43,595 nt of DNA. Source: Ramlibacter tataouinensis. GTDB lineage: Bacteria; Pseudomonadota; Gammaproteobacteria; Burkholderiales; Burkholderiaceae_C. Below the pieces are notes generated by a model. It was given only the letters and a program-made list of their open reading frames with translations, did not search any database and was not told the origin of the DNA. The DNA lies in contig DIZF01000036.1 in NCBI GenBank assembly GCA_002427815.1, positions 1 to 43,595 of the forward strand, read 5' to 3'. Below are positions 8,868 through 17,356 of this stretch, one piece after another (positions within the stretch are counted from its first letter, which is position 1; the number at the start of each line of letters is the position of its first letter). The translations under genes and the position numbers were made by a program.

Positions 8868-10160
8868 ATGAACACCTTGAATGAACAACGGATCCTGGAC
8901 GCAATCGCCAGCCTGAAAGACGAGGCGGTCGACATGCTGTGCGAGTTGGTTCGCCAGCCATCTCTGCTCGGCGACGAAGCGTCGGCGCAGGCGGTGATGG
9001 CGGGCCGGTTTGCCGGCCTCGGGCTGAAGATCGACGAGTTCGAGATCGATGAAGCCAGGATCAGGCCCCATCCAGGCTACTCTCCCTCGCTCATCTCCTA
9101 TGACGGCCGCCACAACGTGGTGGGTATTCACAAGCCAGTTGGCCCGGCGACAGGGCGTTCACTGATCCTGAACGGCCACATCGACGTCGTCCCGATCGGC
9201 CATCCGCGACTGTGGACCACGCCGCCTTTCGCGCCGCGCCTGGACGGGGATCGGGTGTACGGGCGCGGCGCCTGCGACATGAAGGCCGGCCTCGTTGCGT
9301 ACACAATGGCTTTCAAGGCCCTGCAGCAGCTCGGATTCGAACCCGCGGCGCCGGTGTTCCTGCAATCCGTGATCGAAGAGGAATGCACCGGCAACGGCGC
9401 ACTGGCCTGCCTGGTCGCAGGCTACACCGCCGATGCGGCGCTGATTCCGGAACCGAGCCAGGAGGAAATCATCACGGCTCAGATGGGCGTGATGTGGCTG
9501 GCGATTGAAGTCTTCGGTGTGCCCGTTCATGCGTCACGCGCTCACGAAGGCATTCCGGCTACCACCTTCGCCCAATACCTGGTCGATCAGCTGCGCGAGC
9601 TCGAGCGCCAGTGGAACGAGCCGGCGGCGCGCCATCCCATGTACTGCGACCACGAGCACCCGATCAATTTCAATCTTGGCAAGTTCTCTGGCGGCGAATG
9701 GGCGTCGTCGGTGCCGACGCACTGCCGTGCCGACCTGCGTCTCGGCTATTACCCCGGCAAGAAGACCGCCCAGGTCAAGGCCGAGGTCGAAGCACTGCTC
9801 AAGGCGGCTCACGCCAGGCACCCGCAAGCCGCGAATGTCGGGTATGAGATCGTCTACCAGGGGTTTCAATCGGAAGGACTGGTGGTCGACATGGAGCAGC
9901 CGGCGATGAAGACGCTGATCCAGTGCCACCAAGACCTGCTGAAGGTCAAGCCCGGCCAGACGGCATTGACATCGACGACCGACGTCAAGTTCTTCCACCT
10001 CTACGGAAAGATCCCCTCAACCTGCTACGGACCTGTTGGCGAGAATGCTCACGGCATCGACGAGTGGGTCTCGATCGAAAGCATGCAGCGCGTGGCAGCG
10101 GTTTACGCGCTGTTCATCGCGCGGTGGTGTGGGGTGAATCGACTTGCGGACCTCAGTTAG
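8868..10160 (+). CDS. M20-family metallo-amidohydrolase (ArgE/DapE-like deacylase)
   Basis: Zinc-dependent hydrolase of 430 aa that removes an acyl or carbamoyl group from an amino group. Metal-site motifs are in order: NGHIDVVP (His104, Asp106), YGRGACDMKAG (bridging Asp137), SVIEEECTGNG (catalytic Glu171, ligand Glu172), and near the C-terminus GENAHGIDEWV supplying the last His. A dimerisation (lid) domain lies between about residues 205 and 320. The ATG at 8868 gives the usual M20 N-terminus, but a GTG at 8832 is in frame, overlaps the preceding stop as GTGA and has GGAG upstream, so the protein may be 12 residues longer. Its 3' end overlaps the convergent IclR gene by 8 bp. Carboxypeptidase, acetylornithine deacetylase and carbamoylase activities all remain possible. 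Confidence 0.9.
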   Translation: MNTLNEQRILDAIASLKDEAVDMLCELVRQPSLLGDEASAQAVMAGRFAGLGLKIDEFEIDEARIRPHPGYSPSLISYDGRHNVVGIHKPVGPATGRSLILNGHIDVVPIGHPRLWTTPPFAPRLDGDRVYGRGACDMKAGLVAYTMAFKALQQLGFEPAAPVFLQSVIEEECTGNGALACLVAGYTADAALIPEPSQEEIITAQMGVMWLAIEVFGVPVHASRAHEGIPATTFAQYLVDQLRELERQWNEPAARHPMYCDHEHPINFNLGKFSGGEWASSVPTHCRADLRLGYYPGKKTAQVKAEVEALLKAAHARHPQAANVGYEIVYQGFQSEGLVVDMEQPAMKTLIQCHQDLLKVKPGQTALTSTTDVKFFHLYGKIPSTCYGPVGENAHGIDEWVSIESMQRVAAVYALFIARWCGVNRLADLS

Positions 10161-10920
10161 GACCGCCGCCCAGGGCGCGAGCAGTCTCGATCGCCAGCGG
10201 CGCAAACCGCTGCGTGAATTTCTCGCTGGTCCACTCCGAACAGGAACCCGCGATGTGCACGGCGGCGACAGGCTGCTGGTTGTGGTCGAGGATCGCGCAC
10301 GCCAGCACGATCTCTCCCAACAGGCTTTCCTCCAGCGACATTGCATAGTGCATCGCCTTCGCCTCCTGGATCTTCGCCTTGATCCGGTCCTTTTTGGTTT
10401 CGGTCTTCGGCGTCAGTGCTGTGAGCGATGACCGGTTCAGGATGTCATCGACCGCTTCCTCCGACAGAAACGACATGATCGCTCGACCACCGGAGGAGCA
10501 ATAGGTCGGAATACGGCGCCCGACCAAGGTCGCGAAGAACGTCTGCCGCTTGGTCTGGCGGCGCAGCGCATAAATGATCGACAGATCATCGAACAGGCTC
10601 AGGTCGATGCGCTCGCCAGTTTCCTTTTGCAGGTCCGTCAGGATGGGGGTCGCGCGTTCGATCAACGGGTTGCCACGAAGGAAGTCGAACGTGCGTTCAA
10701 GAATTTTCTTGCCAAGCACGTACCCACGCCCGTTGGGGCCTTTCTCCAGGTAACCGAGCGCAGCGAGCGTGTGCGCCATCCGCTGGGCCGTGCTGCGGTC
10801 CATGCCAGCCTGTTTCGCGAGTTCGTTCAGGCTCAGCGGTCCTGGACGGGAGCCCATGGCTTCCAGCACCCCCATGCTCTTGGCGACGGATTGCACAAAC
10901 AAGTTATCCGGTTTGGACAT
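10153..10920 (-). CDS. IclR-family transcriptional regulator
   Basis: DNA-binding regulator of 255 aa. A winged HTH covers about residues 8-70 (FVQSVAKSMGVLEAMG, then LNELAKQAGMDRSTAQRMAHTLAALGYL), and the C-terminal IclR effector domain follows from about 85 to the end, including the FATLVGRRIPTYCSSGGRAI segment. The start at 10920 was chosen because GGGAAG lies 9 bp upstream; an ATG at 10998 would add a low-complexity 26-residue tail and has no Shine-Dalgarno. It is divergent from the livK-type gene and the importer operon, which it most likely controls. Its 3' end overlaps the M20 gene tail-to-tail by 8 bp. The effector is unknown, probably a metabolite of the imported substrate. Confidence 0.9.
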   Translation of the reverse strand: MSKPDNLFVQSVAKSMGVLEAMGSRPGPLSLNELAKQAGMDRSTAQRMAHTLAALGYLEKGPNGRGYVLGKKILERTFDFLRGNPLIERATPILTDLQKETGERIDLSLFDDLSIIYALRRQTKRQTFFATLVGRRIPTYCSSGGRAIMSFLSEEAVDDILNRSSLTALTPKTETKKDRIKAKIQEAKAMHYAMSLEESLLGEIVLACAILDHNQQPVAAVHIAGSCSEWTSEKFTQRFAPLAIETARALGGGPN

Positions 10921-11036
10921 GCTCGTGTTCTTCCCATTCGACCCAGAGTTCGCGACAGAAGACGTGGCGGGCGTCGATTCTGCTTGCAACTTGCTCATGA
11001 TTGGACTGATAATATTGCTATGAAATATGAAAGTAT

Positions 11037-11050
11037 TGTATTCCAATACA
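11037..11050. promoter_or_regulatory. Candidate IclR operator
   Basis: TGTATTCCAATACA is an inverted repeat with perfect 6-bp half-sites around a CC centre, in the intergenic region between the IclR gene and the divergent importer operon. It lies 77 bp before the binding-protein ATG. IclR-family operators are usually 13-15-bp palindromes of this AT-rich kind. An overlapping second inverted repeat, GTATTG-N5-CAATAC (11033-11049), uses the same bases. Binding is inference from position and symmetry. Confidence 0.45.
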
Positions 11051-11126
11051 CCGGTTGAATCAGTGTGTTGCGTTCGGTGGCCTGCCGAAGACGGCTTGTT
11101 TGTGAAGTTCAGAAAGGACCTTTGAT

Positions 11127-12278
11127 ATGAATCGAATCGTGATCCGTCGAGCGGTACTGGCCCTGATGGCCGCCGCTGTGGTTCCCCTTGCAGTTGCACA
11201 GGGCAGCGACCCCGTCAGGATCGGCGTCATGCTGCCGCTGACTGGACCTGCAGCGCTCGCAGGCACCTCGATCCTGGAGGGCGTGCGCTTCGCTGCGGAA
11301 GAAGCGAATGCCAAGGGGGGCGTCAAAGGGCGGCCGATCCAGCTTTTCATCGAGAACGATGAGGGCTCGACCACCAAGGGTGTGACCGCGGTTCGCAAGC
11401 TCATCGAATCCGACAAGGTCATCGCCATCAGCGGCACTTACGTGAGCGCGGTCGCCCTGGCTTCATTCAAGGTGGCCAAGGAGTTCCACGTGCCGATGAT
11501 CTCGGCCGGCTCGACTTCGTCGAACGTGACGGACGCCAACACACCGGGCGATCCGTGGTTCTTTCGTGCATTCCCGGGCAGCGACGAGCAAGGCGCGCAG
11601 TCGGCGCGCGATATCGTCAAGAAGCTCAACGCCAAGAAAGTGGCCGTGATCCAGGAGAACTCGATCTACGGCTCGTCGCTGGGCGAGCAGATGAAGAAGA
11701 TGATTCCGCAATACGGCGGAGAAATTGTCAGCGTCGAAAGCTATAACTCGGACGAGCGCGACTTCTACTCGGTGCTGACAAAGGTAAAAGCGAAGCAGCC
11801 GGACGCCATCTACATCGCGGGCCTGATGGATGCGGGTGCGCAGATCATCAAGCAGTCGCGTGAGCTCGGCATGAAAACGGCGCTGGTGGGTTCCGGATCG
11901 ATGATGAGCGACAAGCTGATCGAGTTGGCGGGTCCGGCGTCGGAAGGGTTTGCCGTCTCCTCCATGTTCGAGCCCTCGACCCCCAACAAATTCGGCCAGG
12001 TCTTCACGCAGGCCTTTCGCCAGAAGATGAAAAAGGAGCCGGACGTGTACAGCGCGCTCGGCTACGACTCCATGCATGTGCTGATCGAGGCCGTGCGCCG
12101 TGCGCCCAAGCTGGACGGCAGCTCCATTCAGGCGACGCTGAAGACGATGAACGATGTTCCTTTGACCGAGGGGCCCGATGGCACGGTTTCCAAATTCGAC
12201 GACAAGGGCAGCGTGAGCTTCAAGATCGGACTTGCGGTGGTGCGCAACGGCAAACGTCAATGGCTGCCGTTCGATTAA
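11127..12278 (+). CDS. ABC transporter substrate-binding protein, branched-chain amino acid type (LivK family)
   Basis: Periplasmic type-I binding protein of 383 aa. The Sec signal peptide has Arg residues, a hydrophobic stretch and an AVA-QG cleavage site after about residue 24. The mature protein begins with the family hallmark VRIGVMLPLTGPAALAG and has the GVTAVRKLIESDKVIAISGTYVS region of Leu/Ile/Val-binding-like proteins. The ATG follows AAAGGA at 8-bp spacing. It opens an operon with two permeases and two ATPases. Members of this family also import urea, amides, aromatic acids and other compounds; the hydrolases downstream argue for a nitrogen-containing substrate rather than leucine. 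Confidence 0.93.
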   Translation: MNRIVIRRAVLALMAAAVVPLAVAQGSDPVRIGVMLPLTGPAALAGTSILEGVRFAAEEANAKGGVKGRPIQLFIENDEGSTTKGVTAVRKLIESDKVIAISGTYVSAVALASFKVAKEFHVPMISAGSTSSNVTDANTPGDPWFFRAFPGSDEQGAQSARDIVKKLNAKKVAVIQENSIYGSSLGEQMKKMIPQYGGEIVSVESYNSDERDFYSVLTKVKAKQPDAIYIAGLMDAGAQIIKQSRELGMKTALVGSGSMMSDKLIELAGPASEGFAVSSMFEPSTPNKFGQVFTQAFRQKMKKEPDVYSALGYDSMHVLIEAVRRAPKLDGSSIQATLKTMNDVPLTEGPDGTVSKFDDKGSVSFKIGLAVVRNGKRQWLPFD

Positions 12279-12296
12279 TTGCGCGCCAGCCTTGCG

Positions 12297-13178
12297 ATGG
12301 AGTTGTTCAGCCTGTTTCCGCAGTTCCTGGCCAATGGGGTGGTGAACGGCGCCAGCTACGTGCTGGTCGCCGTCGGCCTGACCCTGATCTTCGGCATTCT
12401 CAACATCGTCAACTTCGCTCACGGTGAGTTCTACATGCTGGGCGGCTACGCGGCTGTCACCGCGTCAGCGGTCCTCGGCTTCCCGCTCATTCCCACCCTG
12501 ATCGTCGTTGTGCTGTGTCTCGCCGCCTTCGGAATGCTGGCCGAGCGCGTAGTTTTCCGACCTTTGGGCAAGCGCGATCCGAGCAGCGCCATCATCGCCT
12601 CGTTCGGGTTGTCGGTCATGCTGCAGAACGGGGTGCTGCTCGCATTCGGCGCGCAGCCGAAAACGCTCAAAACCGATCTCGCCAGCATGCCCGTCCAGAT
12701 CGGCTCCGTGTTCCTCACCGGGCAGCGGGTGCTGATCGTCCTGGTGACGATCGCGGTCGTCACGGCACTTTTTCTGGTACTTCGTTTTACCTGGACGGGT
12801 CGGGCCCTGCGCGCGATGGCTCAACATCCCGTGGTGGCGCAGATCAGTGGCGTCAATGTGCAGAAAGTGGCTGTGGTCACCTTTGCCATGGCAGCTGCCA
12901 TGGCCGGTGTAGCGGGGGCGCTGATGTCTTCGGTTTTTCTGGTGCAGCCAACCACGGGCGCCATGGTGGTCATGAAAGCGTTCACCGTTGTGATTCTGGG
13001 TGGCATGGGAAGCATTGGCGGAGCCGTGCTGGCCGGTTTCGGGCTTGGAATCATCGAGGCCATGGTGACGGGTTACATCGGCAACGAACTGCGCGACATG
13101 ATCGGCTTCTTTCTCGTGATCGCCATGCTCCTCATCCGGCCGCAAGGCCTGCTGGGTCGGTCCACGGAACGTTCCTGA
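12297..13178 (+). CDS. Branched-chain amino acid-type ABC permease, LivH family
   Basis: Inner-membrane permease of 293 aa with about eight hydrophobic segments. The N-terminal NGVVNGASYVLVAVGLTLIFGILNIVNFAHGEFYMLGGY is the LivH hallmark, and the C-terminal GGMGSIGGAVLAGFGLG matches the conserved loop contacting the ATPase. The ATG at 12297 gives the normal family length; the frame extends upstream to a TTG at 12279, directly after the binding-protein stop. It is cotranscribed with the LivM-type permease, which begins one base after this gene's stop. Confidence 0.93.
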   Translation: MELFSLFPQFLANGVVNGASYVLVAVGLTLIFGILNIVNFAHGEFYMLGGYAAVTASAVLGFPLIPTLIVVVLCLAAFGMLAERVVFRPLGKRDPSSAIIASFGLSVMLQNGVLLAFGAQPKTLKTDLASMPVQIGSVFLTGQRVLIVLVTIAVVTALFLVLRFTWTGRALRAMAQHPVVAQISGVNVQKVAVVTFAMAAAMAGVAGALMSSVFLVQPTTGAMVVMKAFTVVILGGMGSIGGAVLAGFGLGIIEAMVTGYIGNELRDMIGFFLVIAMLLIRPQGLLGRSTERS

Positions 13179-13179
13179 C

Positions 13180-14088
13180 ATGCGCAAGTTCCTCGGTTTC
13201 CTGGCCGCCATCGGTGTACTGGCGTTTGTGCCCGCGATGGGTCTGGGCGGCTACGTCCTGAACATCATGGTGATGATCTTCATCTTCGCCATGCTGGCCG
13301 TCAGCCTCGACCTCGTCATGGGGTGGGCCGGCCAGTTCTCTTTCGCGCACGCCGCCTTCTTTGGCATCGGGGCCTACACGACCGCGATCCTGCAGCGGGA
13401 TTTTGGGACGGGCTTCTGGATGAACCTGCCCGCGGGCATCGTGGTCGCCGGGCTGTGCGGGCTGGTGCTGGGCCTGCCCGCACTTCGGTTGCGAGGGCAT
13501 TTCCTGGCCATCGTCACCATTGCTTTCCAGACCATCGTCTATCTGGCGCTCACACAGTGGCAGTCACTGACAGGCGGGCAGTTCGGCATCGAAGTGAAGC
13601 CAGTCGACGGTTTTGGTTCGATTGACCGTTTCTACTACCTGGCGTTGGGACTGAGCGTGGTCACCGTGGTGATCGGCTGGTGCCTTACGCACTCGCGTCT
13701 CGGCCAGGCATGGCAAGCGGTGCGTGATGACGAAGTGCTGGCCCGCGCGATCGGACTCAACACAACCGCCAGCAAGCTTGCGGCCTTCGTCGTCGCCGCC
13801 GGATTTGCGGGCGCCGCCGGCGTTCTGATTGCTCATCACATCCGCGGCGTCACACCCGACGATTTCACGGTTCTGACTTCGGCCACCATTGTCGCCATGG
13901 TCGTGGTCGGGGGCCGGGGAACCATCTGGGGGCCGTTGCTGGGCGCTGTCGTGTTCACGGCACTGCCGGAAGTGCTCGGCTTCGCGGCGAACTATAAGCT
14001 GATCATTTATGGCTTCCTCATGATCGTCATGATCATCGTCATGCCCCAAGGCGTGTTCGGCGCGTGGGCCGAACGGAACAGAAAATGA
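13180..14088 (+). CDS. Branched-chain amino acid-type ABC permease, LivM family
   Basis: Second permease of the importer, 302 aa, hydrophobic throughout. LivM features are the segment LDLVMGWAGQFSFAHAAFFGIGAYTTAIL, the LRLRGHFLAIVTIAFQTIVYL stretch, and GGRGTIWGPLLGAVVF near the C-terminus. It lacks the long N-terminal extension of E. coli LivM, as most homologues do. It starts at an ATG one base after the preceding stop, and its own stop overlaps the next ATG (ATGA, 14085-14088). Confidence 0.92.
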   Translation: MRKFLGFLAAIGVLAFVPAMGLGGYVLNIMVMIFIFAMLAVSLDLVMGWAGQFSFAHAAFFGIGAYTTAILQRDFGTGFWMNLPAGIVVAGLCGLVLGLPALRLRGHFLAIVTIAFQTIVYLALTQWQSLTGGQFGIEVKPVDGFGSIDRFYYLALGLSVVTVVIGWCLTHSRLGQAWQAVRDDEVLARAIGLNTTASKLAAFVVAAGFAGAAGVLIAHHIRGVTPDDFTVLTSATIVAMVVVGGRGTIWGPLLGAVVFTALPEVLGFAANYKLIIYGFLMIVMIIVMPQGVFGAWAERNRK

Positions 14089-14867
14089 CCATGCCGATGC
14101 TTCGCTTCGACGCGGTCACACGGCACTTTGGTGGACTGATTGCGCTCAATGCCGTAAGCTTCGAAGTGGGTGCCGGCGAGATCGTGGGTCTCATCGGGCC
14201 GAACGGCTCGGGCAAATCGACGCTGGCCAACATTGCGACCGGCCTACTGCAGCCTACTTCGGGCGCCGTCTACATGGAAGAAGGCCGACTCTCAGGCTCT
14301 GCCCCTTGGCGGATCGCCCGAGCCGGTGTCGCCCGCACGTTCCAGATGCTGCGGCTCTTCCCGACCATGTCGGTGGCGGACAACATCGCCTTGGCCATGC
14401 AGCCCGGCCTGAAGACAGGGTACGGCGCCTCAATCTTCCGCACAAGTGCTGCGAGTCGTGAGGATGCGGAGGTCCGTGGCAAAGCCATCGAAATGCTTTC
14501 GCTGTTCAACCTGGAAAAGTTCATTGACCAGCCCGCGACAGCGCTGTCGATCGGCCAGCAGCGGATGGTGGAGCTTGCCAGGGGTCTGGCCACCGGGCCA
14601 CGGGTGTTTGTGCTCGATGAGCCGGCGGCCGGACTGTCCCCGCCCATGGTGGATCGCCTCATCGAAGTGATCCGACGCATGCGCAAGGACTACGGTGTCA
14701 CGGTGCTTCTTGTGGAGCATGTGATGCGCCTGGTGCAAGCGGTCTGCGATCGCGTGGTCGTGCTGGACTACGGCGAGAAGATTGCGGATGCAGCGCCTTC
14801 TGTCGCAGTCAATGACCCGCGGGTCGTCGAGGCCTACCTCGGCGTGGGACGGACCAATCATGCTTGA
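14085..14867 (+). CDS. ABC transporter ATP-binding protein, LivG family
   Basis: Importer ATPase of 260 aa. It shows Walker A GPNGSGKST, the LivG-typical ARTFQMLRLFPTMSVADNIALAM after the Q-loop, signature ALSIGQQRMVELARGL and Walker B VFVLDEPAAGLSPP. The signature motif reads LSIGQQ instead of the usual LPYGQQ or LSGGQ, a mild variation. The ATG at 14085 overlaps the LivM stop; a GTG at 14064 lies inside the previous gene and was rejected. It is the partner of the LivF-type ATPase that follows. Confidence 0.92.
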   Translation: MTMPMLRFDAVTRHFGGLIALNAVSFEVGAGEIVGLIGPNGSGKSTLANIATGLLQPTSGAVYMEEGRLSGSAPWRIARAGVARTFQMLRLFPTMSVADNIALAMQPGLKTGYGASIFRTSAASREDAEVRGKAIEMLSLFNLEKFIDQPATALSIGQQRMVELARGLATGPRVFVLDEPAAGLSPPMVDRLIEVIRRMRKDYGVTVLLVEHVMRLVQAVCDRVVVLDYGEKIADAAPSVAVNDPRVVEAYLGVGRTNHA

Positions 14868-15663
14868 AGTGAAGAACATCGAGGCCGGTTACGGCCGCTC
14901 GAAGGTGCTGTACGGCATTTCGTTTTCGGTTCCCGACAACGGCCTCACGGCCGTGCTCGGGGGCAACGGATCGGGCAAGTCGACCACGCTCAAGGCGCTG
15001 GCCGGCCTGCTGCCGCCGAGTGCCGGCGAGATCTGGCTCGATGGACAGCGTCTCGACCGGGTGCCCGCTCACCAGATGGCTGGACGCGGCCTGACGTTCG
15101 TACCGCAGGGCAAGGAGGTGTTTGCCGCCATGTCCGTCGAGGAGAACATCATGATGGGGGCCTACCACCGGCGCCAGGAAAAGGCGCAGATCCGCCGTGA
15201 TCTGGACGAGGTCTATGCCTTGTTCCCGCGTCTTCTTGTCCGCAAGAAGGCCCTGGCGGGCCTGCTGTCCGGGGGGGAGCGGCAAATGCTCTCGATCGGT
15301 CGCGCGCTGCTGGCCAAACCGCGCATGCTGCTGCTCGATGAACCCTCTGCCGCGCTGTCGCCAAAAGTCGTCGGCGAGATCGCGGACATCATCCGCAGCC
15401 TGCGCACAAAGGGCTTGTCGATCCTGCTCGTCGAGCAGAACGTGTCCATGGCGCTGGAGTTGGCGGACGAAATCCACATCCTGCGCGAAGGGCGCGTGGC
15501 CCATTCGTGCACGAACGGGCCCGACGTCGACCTGGCGTCGCTCAAACAGTTCTATCTGGGTGGCGGGCCTGCACTCGAAGAACGGACGGCGGCGGTGACT
15601 GCGGTGACCGGCAGCGGGACAGGGCCCGCGCACGGACCCATGGAAGGAGCGGTAGGGACATGA
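14860..15663 (+). CDS. ABC transporter ATP-binding protein, LivF family
   Basis: Second importer ATPase, 267 aa. Motifs: MLEVKNIEAGYGRSKVL start, Walker A GGNGSGKST, the LivF-typical RGLTFVPQGKEVFAAMSVEENI, signature LSGGERQMLSIGRALLAKP and Walker B MLLLDEPSAALSP. The core ends around residue 235. About 30 extra residues rich in Ala, Thr and Gly follow, which LivF proteins do not normally have; this tail runs up to the start of the SDR gene, which overlaps it by 4 bp. The gene overlaps the livG-type gene by 8 bp. Confidence 0.92.
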   Translation: MLEVKNIEAGYGRSKVLYGISFSVPDNGLTAVLGGNGSGKSTTLKALAGLLPPSAGEIWLDGQRLDRVPAHQMAGRGLTFVPQGKEVFAAMSVEENIMMGAYHRRQEKAQIRRDLDEVYALFPRLLVRKKALAGLLSGGERQMLSIGRALLAKPRMLLLDEPSAALSPKVVGEIADIIRSLRTKGLSILLVEQNVSMALELADEIHILREGRVAHSCTNGPDVDLASLKQFYLGGGPALEERTAAVTAVTGSGTGPAHGPMEGAVGT

Positions 15664-16391
15664 GATTCAAGGACAGAAATGTGATCGTGACCGGGGCCGC
15701 TCGCGGCATTGGCCGAGCCACCGTAGAGAGCTTCCTTTCAGAGGGCGCCAAGGTGCTGGCCGTCGATCTCGACACGGCGGACCTGAGCGACCTGCCCGTA
15801 CGCAGCCTGGCCATGGATCTCACGCGCGACGAGGCGCCGGCGGCTGTGGTCGCCGCGGCCCGGGAGCTTGGCGGAAACATCGATTTTCTGATCAACAACG
15901 CCGGCGTCGGTGGGTCCAAGGCGCTGTCGCTCAGCGACGACGCATTGATTGACCGCATCCTCGGCACCAACCTGCGCGCAGTCCTGCGCCTGACACGGGA
16001 CGTGCTGCCGGATCTGCGCGACGGTGGGGCGATCGTGAACGTTGCGTCGGTCTTCGGCGAAGTCGGTTTCCCAGGTTCCACCGCGTATGCGGTCGCGAAA
16101 GCCGGCATATCCCAGCTCACGCGGCAACTGGTGGCCGACCTGTCCATCCGCGGTATCCGCGTCAATGCGGTCGCGCCCGGCATCATCCGCACGGCGATGA
16201 CAGCTCATCGCTTGGAGACTGATGACGCGTTTAACAAGGCAATGGTGGCTGCAACGCCATTGAATTCCATCGGTACGGCGTCACAGGTCGCTTCGGTCAT
16301 CGCTTTCCTCTGCAGCGATGACGCGTCCTATGTCACTGGACAGGTAATTGCGGTCGACGGTGGATGGCTTGCGTGCCATTCGCACGCTTGA
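15660..16391 (+). CDS. SDR-family oxidoreductase (first of three)
   Basis: NAD(P)-dependent classical short-chain dehydrogenase of 243 aa. It has the nucleotide-binding TGAARGIG (11-18), NNAG (79-82), and the catalytic set Ser130, Tyr143 and Lys147 (YAVAK). An acidic Asp36-Leu-Asp38 at the end of beta-2 points to NAD rather than NADP. It begins inside the LivF-type stop (ATGA), so it belongs to the importer operon and probably oxidises or reduces an intermediate of the imported compound. It resembles FabG and other 3-hydroxyacyl or alcohol dehydrogenases; the substrate is unknown. Confidence 0.9.
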   Translation: MRFKDRNVIVTGAARGIGRATVESFLSEGAKVLAVDLDTADLSDLPVRSLAMDLTRDEAPAAVVAAARELGGNIDFLINNAGVGGSKALSLSDDALIDRILGTNLRAVLRLTRDVLPDLRDGGAIVNVASVFGEVGFPGSTAYAVAKAGISQLTRQLVADLSIRGIRVNAVAPGIIRTAMTAHRLETDDAFNKAMVAATPLNSIGTASQVASVIAFLCSDDASYVTGQVIAVDGGWLACHSHA

Positions 16392-16433
16392 GACCCGCAG
16401 TATCAACTCACAACCCACGAGCAAGGAAGATTC

Positions 16434-17267
16434 ATGAATCCGAATGACCCGGTGATCTGGCCTCACGGTGCGCGCTGCGCAGTGATGCTTGCGTTTGACT
16501 TCGACGCGGAGACGCTGTGGCTCTCGCGTGACCCGGCCAATGCCCAGCGACCAGGAACGCTGTCGCAGGGCACCTACGGCGCGAAGGTCGGTGTCCCCAA
16601 GATCGTCGAAACCTTGCACGCAGCCGGTGTTCCCGCCACCTTCTTCGTTCCAGGCTGGACCGCCGAGCATCACACCGACAAGGTGGAACTCGTGTTGAGC
16701 CACGGCCACGAAGTCGGTCATCACGGCTACCTTCACGAGTGGATCGATCCGGACAAGCCTGAGCTGGAAGAGGAGGCCTTCGTGAAAGGATTGGAAGCGC
16801 TTCAAAGGACGGTAGGCGTCAAGCCGCAGGGCTACCGATCCCCGGCCTGGGAGACGAGTCACAACATGATTTCCCTGCTCAGCAAGTACGGGCTGAGCTA
16901 CGACAGCTCGTTGATGGACCAGATCAACCCGTACCGGCATACGCTCGCAAATGGCGAGCCTGGCGCCGTCGAACTGCCAGTGCATTGGAGCCTCGATGAC
17001 GCGCCCTTCGCCTTGTTCTCGATCAAGACGCCCCGCACGATCGTGTCAAACCAGCAGATCCTCGAAGTCTGGAAAGAGGAGTTTCGCGAGATCTATCGTT
17101 GGGGTGGCCTGTACTCGCTGACGATGCACCCGCAGGTGATTGGCCGTCCATCGCGGATCGCCATGCTGCGCGAATTCATTGCATGGATCCAGCGCTTTCC
17201 AGGCGTATGGTTTGCCAAGGGTGGCGACGTGGCACAGGCTTGGGCCACAACGGAGATTGCTGCTTGA
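16434..17267 (+). CDS. NodB-fold (polysaccharide deacetylase-like) amidohydrolase
   Basis: Metal-dependent C-N hydrolase of 277 aa with a NodB fold. Motif 1 is FDFDAET (Asp22, Asp24); motif 2 is GHHGYLHE, giving the His97-x3-His101 metal pair; motif 3 is GYRSPAW (Arg135). The intracellular, signal-free sequence with WPHGARCAVMLAFDFDAET at the start resembles the PuuE allantoinase/imidase branch rather than secreted chitin or peptidoglycan deacetylases. It lies in a catabolic operon 89 bp before an amidase. In cyclic imide breakdown, an imidase opens the ring and a half-amidase hydrolyses the product, so that pair is a reasonable reading here, but it is inference. The ATG follows AAGGAAG at close spacing. 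Confidence 0.8.
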   Translation: MNPNDPVIWPHGARCAVMLAFDFDAETLWLSRDPANAQRPGTLSQGTYGAKVGVPKIVETLHAAGVPATFFVPGWTAEHHTDKVELVLSHGHEVGHHGYLHEWIDPDKPELEEEAFVKGLEALQRTVGVKPQGYRSPAWETSHNMISLLSKYGLSYDSSLMDQINPYRHTLANGEPGAVELPVHWSLDDAPFALFSIKTPRTIVSNQQILEVWKEEFREIYRWGGLYSLTMHPQVIGRPSRIAMLREFIAWIQRFPGVWFAKGGDVAQAWATTEIAA

Positions 17268-17283
17268 GAGGGTTCAAGAAGCA

Positions 17284-17309
17284 ACGCCGGACCTGATGAT
17301 GGCCGGCGT
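17284..17309 (+). terminator. GC-rich hairpin after the NodB-fold gene
   Basis: ACGCCGG (17284-17290) and CCGGCGT (17303-17309) form a 7-bp stem with a 12-nt loop, 17 bp after the deacetylase-like stop. No T-run follows, so it is a weak or partial terminator at best and may instead trim or stabilise the mRNA between this gene and the amidase. Confidence 0.3.
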
Positions 17310-17356
17310 AAAGGTTTAGGGACTGTGGCGGAACGGCACGCGTTGCCAGAAATCAG

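Noticed and set aside
16434..17267. Annotation as a polysaccharide (chitin/peptidoglycan) deacetylase
   Set aside because: No signal peptide, and the neighbours are importer, amidase and dehydrogenase genes; the fold is shared with small-molecule ring amidohydrolases.
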